Below are positions 1 through 12,085 of a stretch of DNA of 64,000 nt, in pieces. How positions within the stretch are numbered: position 1 is the stretch's first letter; each line of letters starts with the position of its first letter. The stretch is from assembly GCA_013397115.1 (NCBI GenBank), contig VWZW01004700.1:1100869-1164868 (forward strand), written 5' to 3'. This stretch comes from Edolisoma coerulescens. Taxonomy: Eukaryota > Chordata > Aves > Passeriformes > Campephagidae. A program made the translations under genes and the position numbers. The notes beneath the pieces were generated by a model that did no database searches, was not told the origin of the DNA, and saw nothing but the letters and a program-made list of their open reading frames with translations.

Positions 1-330
1 GGCCCGGCGGGGGCTCCGGCCGGCCAGGGAAATCCCGGCGTCCGGCCGAGGAAGGGGGTTCCCGGGGATCCCTGGCCGAGGAAGTGGGTTCCAGGGGATC
101 CCTGGCGGAGGAGCGAGACCGTGTCCATGTTAATCAGGGATGGAGCGAGGCAGACAATGCGGGTGGGGGATCGCGGTGTGTGAGAGAATGACGGGAGCGG
201 GGATAAAGGCGGCAGCGCTGTCACATGCAGCGCCGGTGTGCGCGCTGCCTTCCCCTGCTCACGCACCGGGTGTTAGATACAAAAGGAGGCCCGATCTCCA
301 AATCACTGATGGTGTGCGGCTTGGCTGAGA
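1..330. promoter_or_regulatory. CpG-island edge of the UBR5 promoter (start of visible intron 1)
   Basis: The first 330 bases are far richer in G+C and CpG than the AT-rich DNA that follows. No sequence for the UBR5 N-terminal peptide is present, so exon 1 and the transcription start should lie just to the left. I infer that this is the downstream part of a housekeeping CpG-island promoter. Short open frames here on both strands (for example 140-328) look like by-products of high G+C. Confidence 0.55.
41..113. repeat. 30-bp tandem repeat, about 2.5 copies
   Basis: Positions 41-70 and 71-100 match with about four differences. Both contain GGCCGAGGAAG, GGGTTCC and GGGGATC. A third, partial unit begins at 101 (CCTGGCGGAGGA). 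It is a GC-rich minisatellite inside the CpG-island edge. Confidence 0.8.
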
Positions 331-1928
331 CGGGGATGACAGCTGCCAGCCTGGAAACCACGCAGCTAACTTTATGTAGGATTGGGGGAGAGAAATTGCA
401 GGCTGGGGAGAAACTGGAGTGCTTGGGAGAAAATGAATCCGTGAACCAAATTTTCTTCACTGCTTGACGTGTATTTGACAGCTCTGTATGGCTGTCAAAT
501 ATTTCTTCTGTAGCAATTGCTAATGGTATGTGTAATAGCTTGCAAATTTTACTTCTGCTCTTTTACATAGGAATTCTTAAAAACCTGTAACTTCATCTTT
601 AATTTCTCACAAATTTATGCGTGAATGAATCGTCATCTCTAATCATCACTGGATAGAAACCTTAAGTCTTTTTACACTAAAGATAAATGTTATTTAATGA
701 TTCTAAACAATACTTAAATATTTGTAAGTCTTAAAAAGCATGAGCTCTTGGTTGTAATCCCTGGTTTTGATACTGCCATGTTTCAGAGTAGGTCAGGGTC
801 CAACTCACTTCACTGTTGTTTGTAGTTGGGTCACTTTTCCTAGACCAGTCTTTGCTGAGATGCCTCTTAAAACAGGAGAGGTTTGAGAGTGTATGATGAG
901 GAAAATAGGTCATTTTAAAGACAGAATTTCTGCCTAACTACATAATCCATATCCTTACACAGGGAAAAGAAAAGATAAAAGAGGTCCAAAACCTGAAGCG
1001 TGTTGGTGTGGAGTGTATTTTTTTCCCTTGATAATACATTTTACAGAATCCTGCTTCCTAGGAGGCCTAGCCATTCCTACGGGATTGATTTGCTTTCTCC
1101 ATAAGTACTACATTCAAATTTGGCATAGCCCGTCTTCTTTTAGAGGGACAAACTGAGAGATTATGCTGTACTAGGAGTTCTTCCACTTACTGCATGCACT
1201 GTTTTGATTTGGAGTAAGATCTAGGGCTTTGAACTTGAAAGGACCCCAGTGGGTTTTCGTCTGTTTTCTTTTTATGTTGATAGGCCCTTAGAAAACATTT
1301 AGCATGTAATTATCACACTTTGCTCCAAGTGAGAGAGCTCATCTGTTTTTCCTTTAATATTACCTGTTCTGTTGACATACTGATGTAAAATACAAGTCCC
1401 CTTCAGTCTTCACGATACTTTCTCTTTTTTTTTATATAATTTTTTTCCCCTTCTTACCACAGCAGCACCTCTTACAACCGCTGTTTGATACAGGAAGCTT
1501 CAAAATGTGCGGTAATTAATACATGGAGAAAGCTGCAGAAGTGCTGTTGAGTAGTGACTATTCTGAAAAATCAAGTGACTCCTTGATCTGAGCTGCAAGT
1601 CAGAAATTTCGAGTTCATAAATATAATTTTACTAAAAGTGCAGTAGCTGTGTATCAGAACTTGTAATGCAGTGAAATCAGAATGATTCATAAATAGGGTT
1701 GAGGTGCACACATGTGCTGGAAATGCCGGTTCAATTTTATCTGTAGCATTGCTACTTATTACTATTCTGTCAGTGCAGATCAGGATCTAGATAGCTTAAT
1801 AAATTCTCATACACATACTCATAGAAGTTAGGATCTTGGAATGTCTCGTGTGTCTGTGATGTTTCTTTCCTCTCTCACTTTATAGGCTTTTTTGAGTCTG
1901 TGCTGCAGCCAGTGGTCAGTCAGGATTG

Positions 1929-1946
1929 TTTTTTTTTTTTTTTTTT
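1929..1946. repeat. Poly-T run, 18 nt
   Basis: Uninterrupted T tract in intron 1. On the minus strand it is an A tract. No retroposed sequence is recognisable beside it. Confidence 0.9.
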
Positions 1947-4460
1947 GTTCTATCTGTATTCTGAATGATAGTGGTTTCTCCAAATCAGATTTTGGGATCA
2001 TAATTCTGCATTGTATGCTTCCAGTAACGGATTTGTGTTCTGTGTCTAAGGAATAATCACTTACAACACAAGGCATTTATCGATGCAATCCCTGTGTGTT
2101 CAGGATACAGGACACTGTTGAATTTTTCTGATCAAGTTTTTGATACAATATGCTTAATAATCAGTGTAGATGTGTTAAGGCAGTGAAGTGTTTTTGGAAA
2201 CCATCCTTCTCCTGAAGTATTGCTCTGCTCTTAAGTAGTCGACAAAATGTGAGGAAGTAGTTTTTTCCAGTTTGGTTTGGTGCATTTTCTGTCATTCTGT
2301 TCTACAGTTCTTATTAGGTTTTCTGTGTAATTTGTTATCCCACTTATTCATGCAGCAACTGTGAGAACGGTAAAACACTTCAAAGAAAAGAGGAAAAAGT
2401 AGCTGTAGAACCACAAATAATTGGAGGGCTCCTGAGCGCATCTACTCATCATCTGAAAATACTTCTTAACTAGTGTTTTTGAAAATGTAGGTTAATATTG
2501 TACCTTGATGGCAATTATTAGTCCTCTCTCAAATAAGCTGAAACAGTGTTGACTTTTTCACTCAGATGTCTGGGAGCTGGTGACACTGAAGAGAGTTCAC
2601 AGAGCACAAGGTTATACTTAATTTTGTAGTTGTATTAGGATTCATCTTTTGAAATGGATGCTAGGCTAAGCTTTTGTTTAGGATGAACTGAGGTAATTAA
2701 GGTTTTTCTGGTAAGTTTATTTAGGAAGATAGGTAACTTAGAACTTTTCCCCCAAGCTGTTTGTTCTCTGCAAACTAAATATGAGGAGTTTATTGGGAAA
2801 AAATTCAGTATGGCCTGCAGTTTGAGAAACAACTCCATAGAGTATTTGGGATGTAAATAATTAATGGCTTTAATATTTGAAAAAGACGTGTTCAGCTTCT
2901 ATTGCAGTGGATGTTAGGTATATTTTGTCGCTTATCCACCTCTTTCAGGGTTGGAGACTTTGTGCTATGCGAAGGAAGTTTGACACAGTTTCATAGATCA
3001 GTTAATCTTGGTAAATTCTTCTTAGTATATTTCTTAATTTTATGTTGGGTTAGGAAGTGGGTGTAACCATGACAAATGGCCTTTTCTTGGCTGTTATGAA
3101 ACCTCACAGGAGCAGTTTAACTTGCTGCTCTCTGGAAGGAGGAGTCTTTCACCTAACATAAATGGCTTTCTGTACATGAACTAACCTTCAGGGACAGGAT
3201 TCATCTCAAAGCTTTGACTTTGTTTTTACCTTGTACTAAGAAAATTCTTGTCAGCTAAACCATTTGAGTCCTAGCATAGAGTGAGATGTAATTTTTGAAG
3301 TGGTCATTGACACAATGTTAATGTGGTCTTTTCTCTCCTCCTGAAGATGAGATGTAATGAATTTGGTTAAATAGAAGGTATTCTGAATTTAAGATGAGTG
3401 TTCAGAAGTGTCATGTGTAAGTTTTCTTGCAGTAACATCTTTGAAACCAGTAGCACACCTGAGAAAAGTTAATTTGAAGCTTCAGTGAGTCTGTATGTAG
3501 AGTCAGCTTTGGGGAAAGGAAGGATGATCTCGTTCTTACGTGACTTTGTTTTCCCTTAATAATAGATTCAGTGCCTGTCTCTGTTACTTGAATGTTTAGG
3601 CCGTGACTGAACTGAAAATTTAAGTAGTGTACTTTGCATTGCCTGCATTGTTTACGCTCTCGGATAATAAATTTACGTGGAAAAAAATACCTAGCAAGAG
3701 CATACCTTTTTAATCTGCACATCAATTTAAGGTCCTGTGCAAGTGATCAGTGGATATGTGGCTGCTGCTCTGGCAAACTCCACCCTCCCTTGCATTTACT
3801 GATGAGCAAATCTGTTAAAAATCTCAAGCAGATGTTGCTGGAAGGAGCTTGCGTAGGGTGTGGTATGGCTGTGCAGGGAGCCAGCAGGGATGTGGAGCTG
3901 ATGTCTTGGCTCCTGTGCTCTCTGCAGGAGCCATGCACAGGAAGGGAGAGAGAGCTCCTGATAATGCAAGTGTTTGTTTAGCCCTGAACCCCCTCTGCTA
4001 CGTCCAGGTGTGCTGGGAGAGTACCTGCCCTCTTGGGTAGAGGAAGGCAGCCTGAGCACGAACTTCTCTGCTGTTGCTTGTGTGTGGTCTGCATTGCTGC
4101 CCCAGCTTGGGGAAAAGAAGGGATTGACTGATGCATTCTTCAATAGAGAACTGCAAGTTGTGTCCAGATAATACAGTACTTCTTTTAGCTTAAGTGATTT
4201 ATTTTGGTGTACTTTAAACTGTTCCTAATCTACTTTAGCAAAAGTGCAGGTAGCCTGCCTCAAACAGGAATAAATGGTTTAATTACTGGGAAGCCATAAC
4301 TGATGTAGTGCTTGCATTCCCTGAGTTGCAGCTGCTTGATGAAACTTTAGTAACGGACGAAGTGTTGAACTTGGTTTTAGGATTAGTTTCTTGAAAGTAT
4401 AGCCAAATTTAGATTGACCTCTTTCAGAAGAGAATGAGGGAATGGTATGACTGTCATGAC

Positions 4461-4480
4461 ATTATTATTATTATTATTAT
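4461..4480. repeat. (ATT)n microsatellite
   Basis: Twenty bases of perfect ATT repeat in intron 1. Confidence 0.9.
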
Positions 4481-7400
4481 CCTAATCAGACTCTTAGTTG
4501 GAAACACTTTTTTAAAAATAAAATGGTTTGGCTGTCTCAGAAGGTTTGCACCACCACTATCGTAATATAGACTGTTATAGGATATATGCAGCAGTGCATT
4601 AAGATATGATCTTACTTAGTATTGTTATTTAGGAACAATAATTTGGGAAGTTAAGCATCAGAATTTACACGTAAGTGTTATTTCTTGTCTGGTTGAATAT
4701 GGAAGGTTACTTATACATAGGCCGGTATTCTAGACCTTTTTGGACATTGCTCTGCCAGGGTCCTCTTCTGGTTCAATTACTTGCTACACCCCAGATGCTG
4801 CTTTTTAGGGAGTACATATGTAATTGTCTGTGAATGTTCTTGCTGAAACTTTCCTGAGATGTTGTAAGTCAAAATAATTGCTCTCTTCTGAAGGCGGAGG
4901 TTTGTTTTCCCCGTCTCTTAAGTTGCACTAACTGTACGTTTCTGGTCCCATAGGAAACTGACTTAATTTGCTAAAATGATATAAAGACAGCCCTGATAAA
5001 GTGAAGTAAATACAATTTAGTACTTTATGAAGTTGAACTGGGTTATCTCCTTGTTGGGTGCGCATCAGAATATTTTGAAAAGTGCTGCAGGAGGGAGAGT
5101 TGGTAGTGTAGAACAGGGAAGAGGAAGCAGGGTTGAGTTCCTTCCATTTTGAAAGCAGCAAGTTTATTTTGGCTACTGTAATGTGAAACTGTACTGTGAA
5201 TGTGATCTGGGTTGAGAGTAGTTGTGACCTGTCACAAGGAATTTAGTAAAATAGTAATTGGGGCACAAATGTTGCTTCATTTTTCCTTCTCAAATCAAAT
5301 ACAAAGTTTGAGCATATTTGTTGGACCAATGATAAAGTAAGACTAATGGACTAAGATATCAGTAGCTTTATTTTAAGTCTGGCACTGCAAGTCAGAGCTG
5401 TCAGAAAACAACTTTTTTAATTCTAAGAACAGTAAGATGTCAGTCAACAATATTAATGTGCTAAATATTTGTAATAGTTAAAAACTATAAACAATAAAAT
5501 ACCTTTGAGGTAATTTTTGGTATAGTATCTATTTATGAAATATTCTAATTGCCATGTAGGATGTTTGTCAAATTTGTGATTAAATCATAAAATAGATGTG
5601 AAGGGTATGACACTTTCTTTCTTAAACTGTCTAAAGCAGATAACTGTTCAATACACAATTTTATTTACATGAAAAATGACTTGATACTTGAGGAAAAACA
5701 ACCAAGGATGTACCTAAGCTTGGCAAATAGCAGTGTGTTGTAGCTGCCTTTTCACAGTTGTGGCACAGTTAATCATTTGTGACTTAAATAGGCAGTATTA
5801 TGTATTTGAAATTTATAGAAAGAAGAGAAGGGGGTTCAAGGTATTTTATTTTAGTGATTACACTAGCAGCAATCTAATTTGCAGTTAAATTTGCAAAATG
5901 CTTAGTGTAAAAGCTGCTGTTTTTTCTTTCTCTGCATCAACAGCCATTTATGCAGGAAAAAAACATATACAGAAACACTGCCTGTGCTTTTCAGTTGTAC
6001 AGACATTTTTTTAAGCTTGAATTCATTGAAGTCCACTAAGGATTTGGCTCTGAGAAACAACTCTACACAGGAGACTGCAGTAGTTGGCATCTGCATGTGC
6101 CCCAGAGAAAACGTGAAGACACGGCCTGGTTGCAGTAGTTAAGAGGATTTTAAATTGAGAGGAACAATTTGGAGGAAAAAAAAAATTGAAATAAATGCAC
6201 CAATCTAATTTTCATGGTGCACACAAGTATTTTGTCCAAAACCTTAAGCCAGACAGTTTAAGTGAGGATGACACAGCATTAGTTACTGCACTGCAGGAAT
6301 AATTACCTGAACTTCAGATCTTATTTACTCTTTCTGGCATAGAACTATTTTGACAATAAACTCTGTGCTCTGTTTCTGAAAGTCTTTCTGTGCTTAAAAA
6401 ATGCAGTCAACCAACATTGCTTCCTTTTCTCTTACCCTTCCCCTCCAGGGAAATTAGCATTTTGCTTCAATTTAAAGAATTTATTTTTTTTTATATGAGA
6501 GCGAGCACGTACTCACTGATACAAAGGTATGAAGTGTGGCAATTCTGAACAGTTGAAACATACTGTAAACCTAGTAGAAAGGTTTAGGGTGGGAGCACTG
6601 GTCATCTGCATTTACGTAAAACTGCCCAGTTTGGTTCCAGGTGAGGAGTGATGTAACCATTAAGTTTTCTGTCTTTGAAAATTTTGTCTTCATCTCACAA
6701 GTCTCACTGCTACACCCAGCACTTGTCAGGGGAATTTCTCATAGTAAGTTTGCTTCACCCAGTCTTTCAGCAAATCCTTGCTGCTGCACTTTAAAGTGCA
6801 GTGTGTTTTACAGTAGCAATCCATGTTGGTATGGTGAAATTTTGAATATTTAACATCCCAACCTGATTATTTTGTTGCAGTTTAAAAAATTATTTTTAGT
6901 GTAGCATCTTACGATTTGTCTTATTGACTAGTTTTTGTGATCCCAAACGAGTTGCTGTTGAGTTGATTTCTCAAATTGCTTACATCCACAGTGGAGATGA
7001 CATGTGTATTTTCTGCAATGTTCTTTTGGACAGTTTTTCATCATTAAACTTCTTACTACCTTTGATCAGAAAAGATGCCCGAAGATACTTTGGTCAAGTC
7101 TTTCTAATTTAGATTTTACGTTATGGTTTTGTTAAAGAGTGCAGAATAAAAAACTTTGAAAACATTTTCGTGGTTAGTACTATTTTGGACATTAACTGTG
7201 TTGGGATTTCTTGCTGTCGTTGTTTTATTGCCAGCCATGAGGTCTGCCAGTTTAATTTGTGACAACAGTAGTGTAACTCAGCAGATGAAGGCACCAAGGC
7301 TGCTGGAGACTTCAGTAATCTTACAAAATTTGTCTTCAGTAAAAAAAAAGCCCCGCCAAAAAATCCACATTCAAGAGAGTGTGTTTTTTGTTTGTCAAAT

Positions 7401-10400
7401 GAATCAGTTCAAAATATCTCAAATAACTGAGGGTAATTGTACCCATGCAGCTGTAGTTTGCCTATTCATGACAAGATAGCCCAGAAAGAAACTGCTCTGT
7501 GCCCAGGTCTTGCCGGTGTTACGTTCTGCAGCATGCTTGCCATCATCTCTAGTTAAGCTGGGTGCTAATATCGCCTTTTTCTATGGGCTGTATAAGTAGT
7601 AGTTGATTAGTTTAATCCAAACCTGTGATAAAACAGCCTTTTAAAAATTTGCTTACAATCTTTCATTATACTTCATTCTCTATTATCCGTTATGTTTCCT
7701 CAACCTCTCATCTTTTTCACCTTTGGGATGGATAATCTCTCTATATATGTTGGTAGTTCTGGTACAGTGAAATGGATCTTGACTGGGATCTCTGGATTCT
7801 ACTAAAAATTGTAATTTCATTATGTAGGTGTCACTGTGGAGTCTGACACTGACTTAATATACACAAATGTTTGTGCTACAGCATTTTAACCAAAAACTTA
7901 GCTGGAGAATAAATATTTGCCTATGTGAATAAAATTGAATGTATGCCTTACTGTGTTGTTGTTTGAAGCCATTGGGGTCTGTCACTTCCTTCAGTAGGGG
8001 TGGTATAATTTTAATTTCTTGCTCATTTTGCAGAATTAATTTTCTTAAATGTCTCTGTGTTTATTCTTTCATTTATGGTATGAAATTTTTGCTGTTCTCT
8101 ATCCAGCCTGAAAATGGTCAGAGCTGCATTTTTTCTCTCTCTCCAGTAAATATCAAGAGATGTTCTTCTAAAGAGAATTTATGTCTTTTAATCCATTTCA
8201 TATTTTTTTAGTATAAGTGAGTTATTGTTGTCTGATCTTTAATGAAGATCTTTCTTAGATTGTTGGAACTCTTTTTTTCGGCTTTGACCACAGTATATTA
8301 TTAACAGAGGTTTTTCTTTTCTCATTTTCCATTTTTTTTAAGTCACTGTATACACAATTCACTGACTTTGACAAAATGTATCTGTCTCTATATCAGTAAT
8401 TTAAAGGTACTTAATTAAACCTTCAAATGATACAGATCATAGCATCTTGTCATTGTGGGGCAGACTGGGGAGGCAGAAGGTAATCTGGCGAGGCGTGTCC
8501 AGTTCCTTGTGCCTGGGAAGGCTGGGGAATAACAGGCTGTTTTGCTGGAATGGCCAAAGTTCAGGTTTTTTTCTTGTGGTGCAGAATCTGTATCTGGCAA
8601 GATTGTTACCTGAAATGATATGGCCCTAGGCAAAACGTGAAGCAGGAGGTACTCAGTGTGCTGCTTCATGAGTTCTTCTAGGGCAACCAAAACTCTGGTT
8701 ACACTGAGGGATGCACCTGGAGTTCCGTGGCTGGGGCGCAGGCAGATGGAAAAAAGAATCTTTTTTCCGGCAGTGCAAAAAAGTATTGGGATGAGCTGTG
8801 CACCTCAGAAGCTGGGGTTTATTTTGAGTTTTTTTGCCTGCACTGTGCATTGGACAAAGTGATTTGGCTGCTTGTTTTTCTGGCTTGGTGCTTGCTCTCT
8901 ACTCTTTATTCCAGGCATCAGTCCATTCCTATCTAAACCAAAGATGCAGTGTCTGAGAGAAAGGTTTTGAAGATATGTGTTTAGTGGAAGACAGAGCAGT
9001 GTGAGGAGGAGGTCTGGTATTTAAAAGGCAGTTTTTAGCAAGTTTGAAAAAGTGACATGCAGGTAACACTGTGATGTCAGAGTTTTTGTTGAATACTCCA
9101 AGGCTTGGAGTTGGAGGAATTGGCAAGTAAAGGACTGGACATGCTAAGTGATCTTTCCCTGTTGCTAAAACTAATTCAGAATGAGAATAAGGTTGTTGGA
9201 CTTTATAGCAAAGCAATTAGAATTCAGTTCTTGTTTGTGCTTTGTTTTTAATAAAATCACTTGTACAAAACATACAGTTGCTTTTCTCTAGTCAAGACAC
9301 AAAGTATTTAATAATGTGACAGTTCTTACTTCTAAAAATATTTTTATAGCATTTGAATGCTCTAATCAAAGGCCATTTTCCAACTTTGTCCAAAAGCTTA
9401 GAGGAAAGGAAAATGGTGAAGAGGTGATTTGGGTTCCCGCAGTAGCCTCAGCTGGGCCCAGAACCTGGCTCTCCAGGCTTTAAGCTGGTATGCTGGTAAA
9501 TTCACAGCCTCCCTGGTGGCTCGTAATTAACTCCTGAGGGAGCATTAACAATCTTACTGTAATGGGACACAAAAAGGTTCTGTGATTTTCAGTGACTGAT
9601 TTTTATTTTGATAGCATTTTTTTAATGGAATCACTACAGCAATGTTCTGACTGTAAAAATAGGATTTTTCCCCTTCTTTGCCTTAATGGGGTCTTTAAAT
9701 TTTCACTCATTCTAGTTAAACAAGTATATAGCTTCCTATCTGTATTTTGATAGCTAGCATTTGTTTGTTCTTAAGTGTAGTAACACTGGCTCATGTTATT
9801 ATCACGTGTGTATTTTTCAAGTATCCTTGAATTTAGAACCATGGGGTTCTAAATTCCCATTATTTGTGTTTTATTATCACGAGAGGATATACTTCCTGAA
9901 ATGATGGATAGTTAAATAGCTTACAACCTTAATTGTTTTAGGATTCAGAACTCACCCAGCTGAGTTGGTTGATCCAGTTGTTTAGCTGTTGTGGTGTTCT
10001 GGCTAAAGAAATAGCCTTCTGCTAAATGTTAAACAAAACAGCTGCAAGGAGTTTGTGCAGTTGAATGGAATGTGGGACTACAAAATGATGATTTGATGCA
10101 TTCTGCACCAGAGAACAGATTTCTGTCTTAGATTGCCTGAATTTGCAAACTATACTTTTGGAAATCTACTGCCATAGAAGGGCCTCAGATTGAGTCTGAC
10201 TCATTCTCCTGTAGTGTGTTTTTTTTCCCCAGAAACAACACTAGGTTTTTAGGCAACTTGTAGCTGTAGATCTACTTCACTACCAAATCCTCTAGATAAT
10301 GTGCTAAATAACATGTAGGCGTGCTGTACCTCCTCTGTGGCAGTCCTGTCAGGATCATACCGTTTGTGATTTCTTCCTGTTTGTATTCAGAGTGTTAACT

Positions 10401-10967
10401 ACAACTTTTTTTCAGAAAAGGGGCCATGCTGTTTCATAGCTTATGGGTATTTGCTTATTTAAAAAACATGATTGACTTTGTATTCCTCTTGAGCTAGGCT
10501 ATGGCTATCCTTTGCACGGTGGTGTGTGGTAATGGTTCTGTTTGTTTTTTTTTTTTCTCAGAGGGGGATGTTTTTAGTGTCACTTTAATGATAAATATGA
10601 AGAAAGGGTGTAAGTAGATTCTGAGCTAGAGGAACCAGTCACCTAGCTTAAAAATTCATTGCTAGTTAGAGGCATTTCGCAAATTCTACGGGTGTCTGCC
10701 CCTGGTCTTGCTGTTCCTGCTAAAGAAACAGAGTATTTCCAGCTGGATATTTAAGTACCCATGAATTTTTTTACTGAATGTCTAACTCTCTGATGCTTTC
10801 CTGACTCATTGGTGTAACTTCTTTCCTGTGCCACTGACATTAGAGGGATTCTATATAGCAAAACATGAGCTCCAAGCTTTTCAATGTCAAATCCCCTCCT
10901 TTTGCTGCTATGCCTTCAAGGCAAACGTGTGGAGATCACATCCTGAAAGGAGTAAGTCCTCAGTATC

Positions 10968-12085
10968 AATTGCAGGATGGCTGAAGTTAGAAGGGACCTC
11001 TGGATATTGTCTGGTCCCATTCCCAGCCATCTACAGCTGGTTGCCCACAACTGTGTTCAGATGGTTTTTCAATAACTCTCCAGGGTTGAGACTCTACAAC
11101 CTCCTTGAGCACCCTGTGTGAGTAATTGATCACCCTCACAGCAAAGGAAGTGTTTCCTGATGTTCAGAGAGAACTCTCCTGTGTTTTGGTGTGTGTGTAT
11201 TGCCTCTGGTCCTGTCACTGGGTGCCACTGGAAAGAGCCTGGCTCTGTCCCCTTTACTACCCTTGCTTCAGGTGTTCATATATGTTGATAAGATTCCCCC
11301 AGAGCTTTCTCTTCCCTAGGCTGAAGTCCCAACTCTCTCAGCCTTTCCTTTTTGAGAGATGCTCTACTCTCTTAATCATTTTCGTGTCCCTTTGCTAGAC
11401 TCTGTCCAGTATGTTCATGTCTCTCTTGCAGTGAGGAGCCCAGAACTCCAGATGTGGCCTCATGAGTGCTGAATAAAGAGAAGGATTGTCTGCCTCAGCA
11501 TGCTGGCAATACTTTCTCTATTGTAGCCAGAATGCCATTTGCCTTCTTTGTTGCAAGGCATGTTGGCTCATGTTCAACCTGGTGTCCTCCAGGACTTCCA
11601 GGTCTTTTTCTGCCAGCTGTTCTCCAGCTGGGCAGTCTCTGGCACGTGCTTGTTCTTGTGCATGTGGTTGTTCCTCCCGAGGTGCAGGGATTTGTACCTT
11701 GCCTCCCCTTGGTGGTCATGAGGCTGCTGTGCTCTGTGTGGCAGTGTGACATCCAGCATATCCACCAGTCCCTGCAGTTTGGTGTCATCAGCAGACTTGC
11801 TGAGGGTACCCAGTGCCCCATCATCTAGATTGTAAATGAGAATGTTGAGCAGGACTGGACCCAGTTTTGCCCCGTGGGGCACACGGCTTTTCAGTGGCCT
11901 CCAGCCAGACCTCGTGATGCTAATCACCACCCTCTGGACCCAGATGTTCAGACAGTTTTTGGTTCACCTCACTGTCTGCTCATCCAGCCTGAACATCAAC
12001 AGCTTCTATGTGAGAATGTTGTGGAAGATAGCATTAAAAGCCTTGCTAGACAGTATCTACTGCTTTACCCTTGTTCTTCTATACA
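10968..12085 (-). mobile_element. CR1 LINE retrotransposon copy, 5'-truncated and decayed
   Basis: On the + strand the left end reads like the complement of a CR1 3' end (GTTAGAAGGGACCTCTGGAT, then a stretch about 'lasting' CTCTCCAGGG and ACCCTCACAGCAAAG). The internal part resembles the CR1 region just after the reverse transcriptase (CCCAACTCTCTCAGCCTTTC at about 11326). The right part encodes reverse-transcriptase residues on the minus strand. So the element lies antisense to UBR5, with its 3' end on the left. The typical terminal 8-bp repeat of young CR1 copies is not clear. Stops and substitutions show it is inactive. CR1 is the dominant LINE of birds and other sauropsids, which supports the host call. 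Confidence 0.92.
11574..11930 (-). pseudogene. CR1 reverse transcriptase fragment
   Basis: A 118-codon open frame on the minus strand inside the CR1 copy. Its first half carries the reverse-transcriptase palm motif region: a GPVLLNILIYNLDDG-like block, then SADDTKL, where intact CR1 copies have F or Y before ADD. The reading degrades after SLHLGRNN. It is the remnant of the C-terminal reverse-transcriptase domain of the LINE ORF2, without endonuclease, and cannot be functional. Confidence 0.85.

Larger units (their letters stand above)
331..10967. other. Intron 1, left part: no gene seen
   Basis: AT-rich intronic DNA. It holds a poly-T run (1929-1946), an (ATT)n run (4461-4480), somewhat GC-richer patches at about 3740-4110 and 8430-8830 of unknown origin, a nested inverted repeat (8623-8684) and a perfect 12-bp hairpin (9829-9856). 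Open frames of 60-115 codons occur on both strands. None has a recognisable domain or plausible gene structure. Confidence 0.7.

Noticed and set aside
3411..4171. Several overlapping open frames in a GC-richer patch of intron 1
   Set aside because: They overlap on both strands in several frames, which points to composition rather than a gene. Possibly an unrecognised old repeat.
7156..7479. 107-codon + strand open frame with an N-terminal hydrophobic stretch (signal or membrane-like)
   Set aside because: It lies in AT-rich intron 1, has no recognisable domain, and its hydrophobicity follows from T-rich codons. No promoter or splice context supports it.
11495..11930. Overlapping open frames in the intron 1 CR1 copy as an active gene
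   Set aside because: The reverse transcriptase is truncated, the F/Y before ADD is replaced, and no endonuclease or full ORF2 is present. It is a dead LINE copy.
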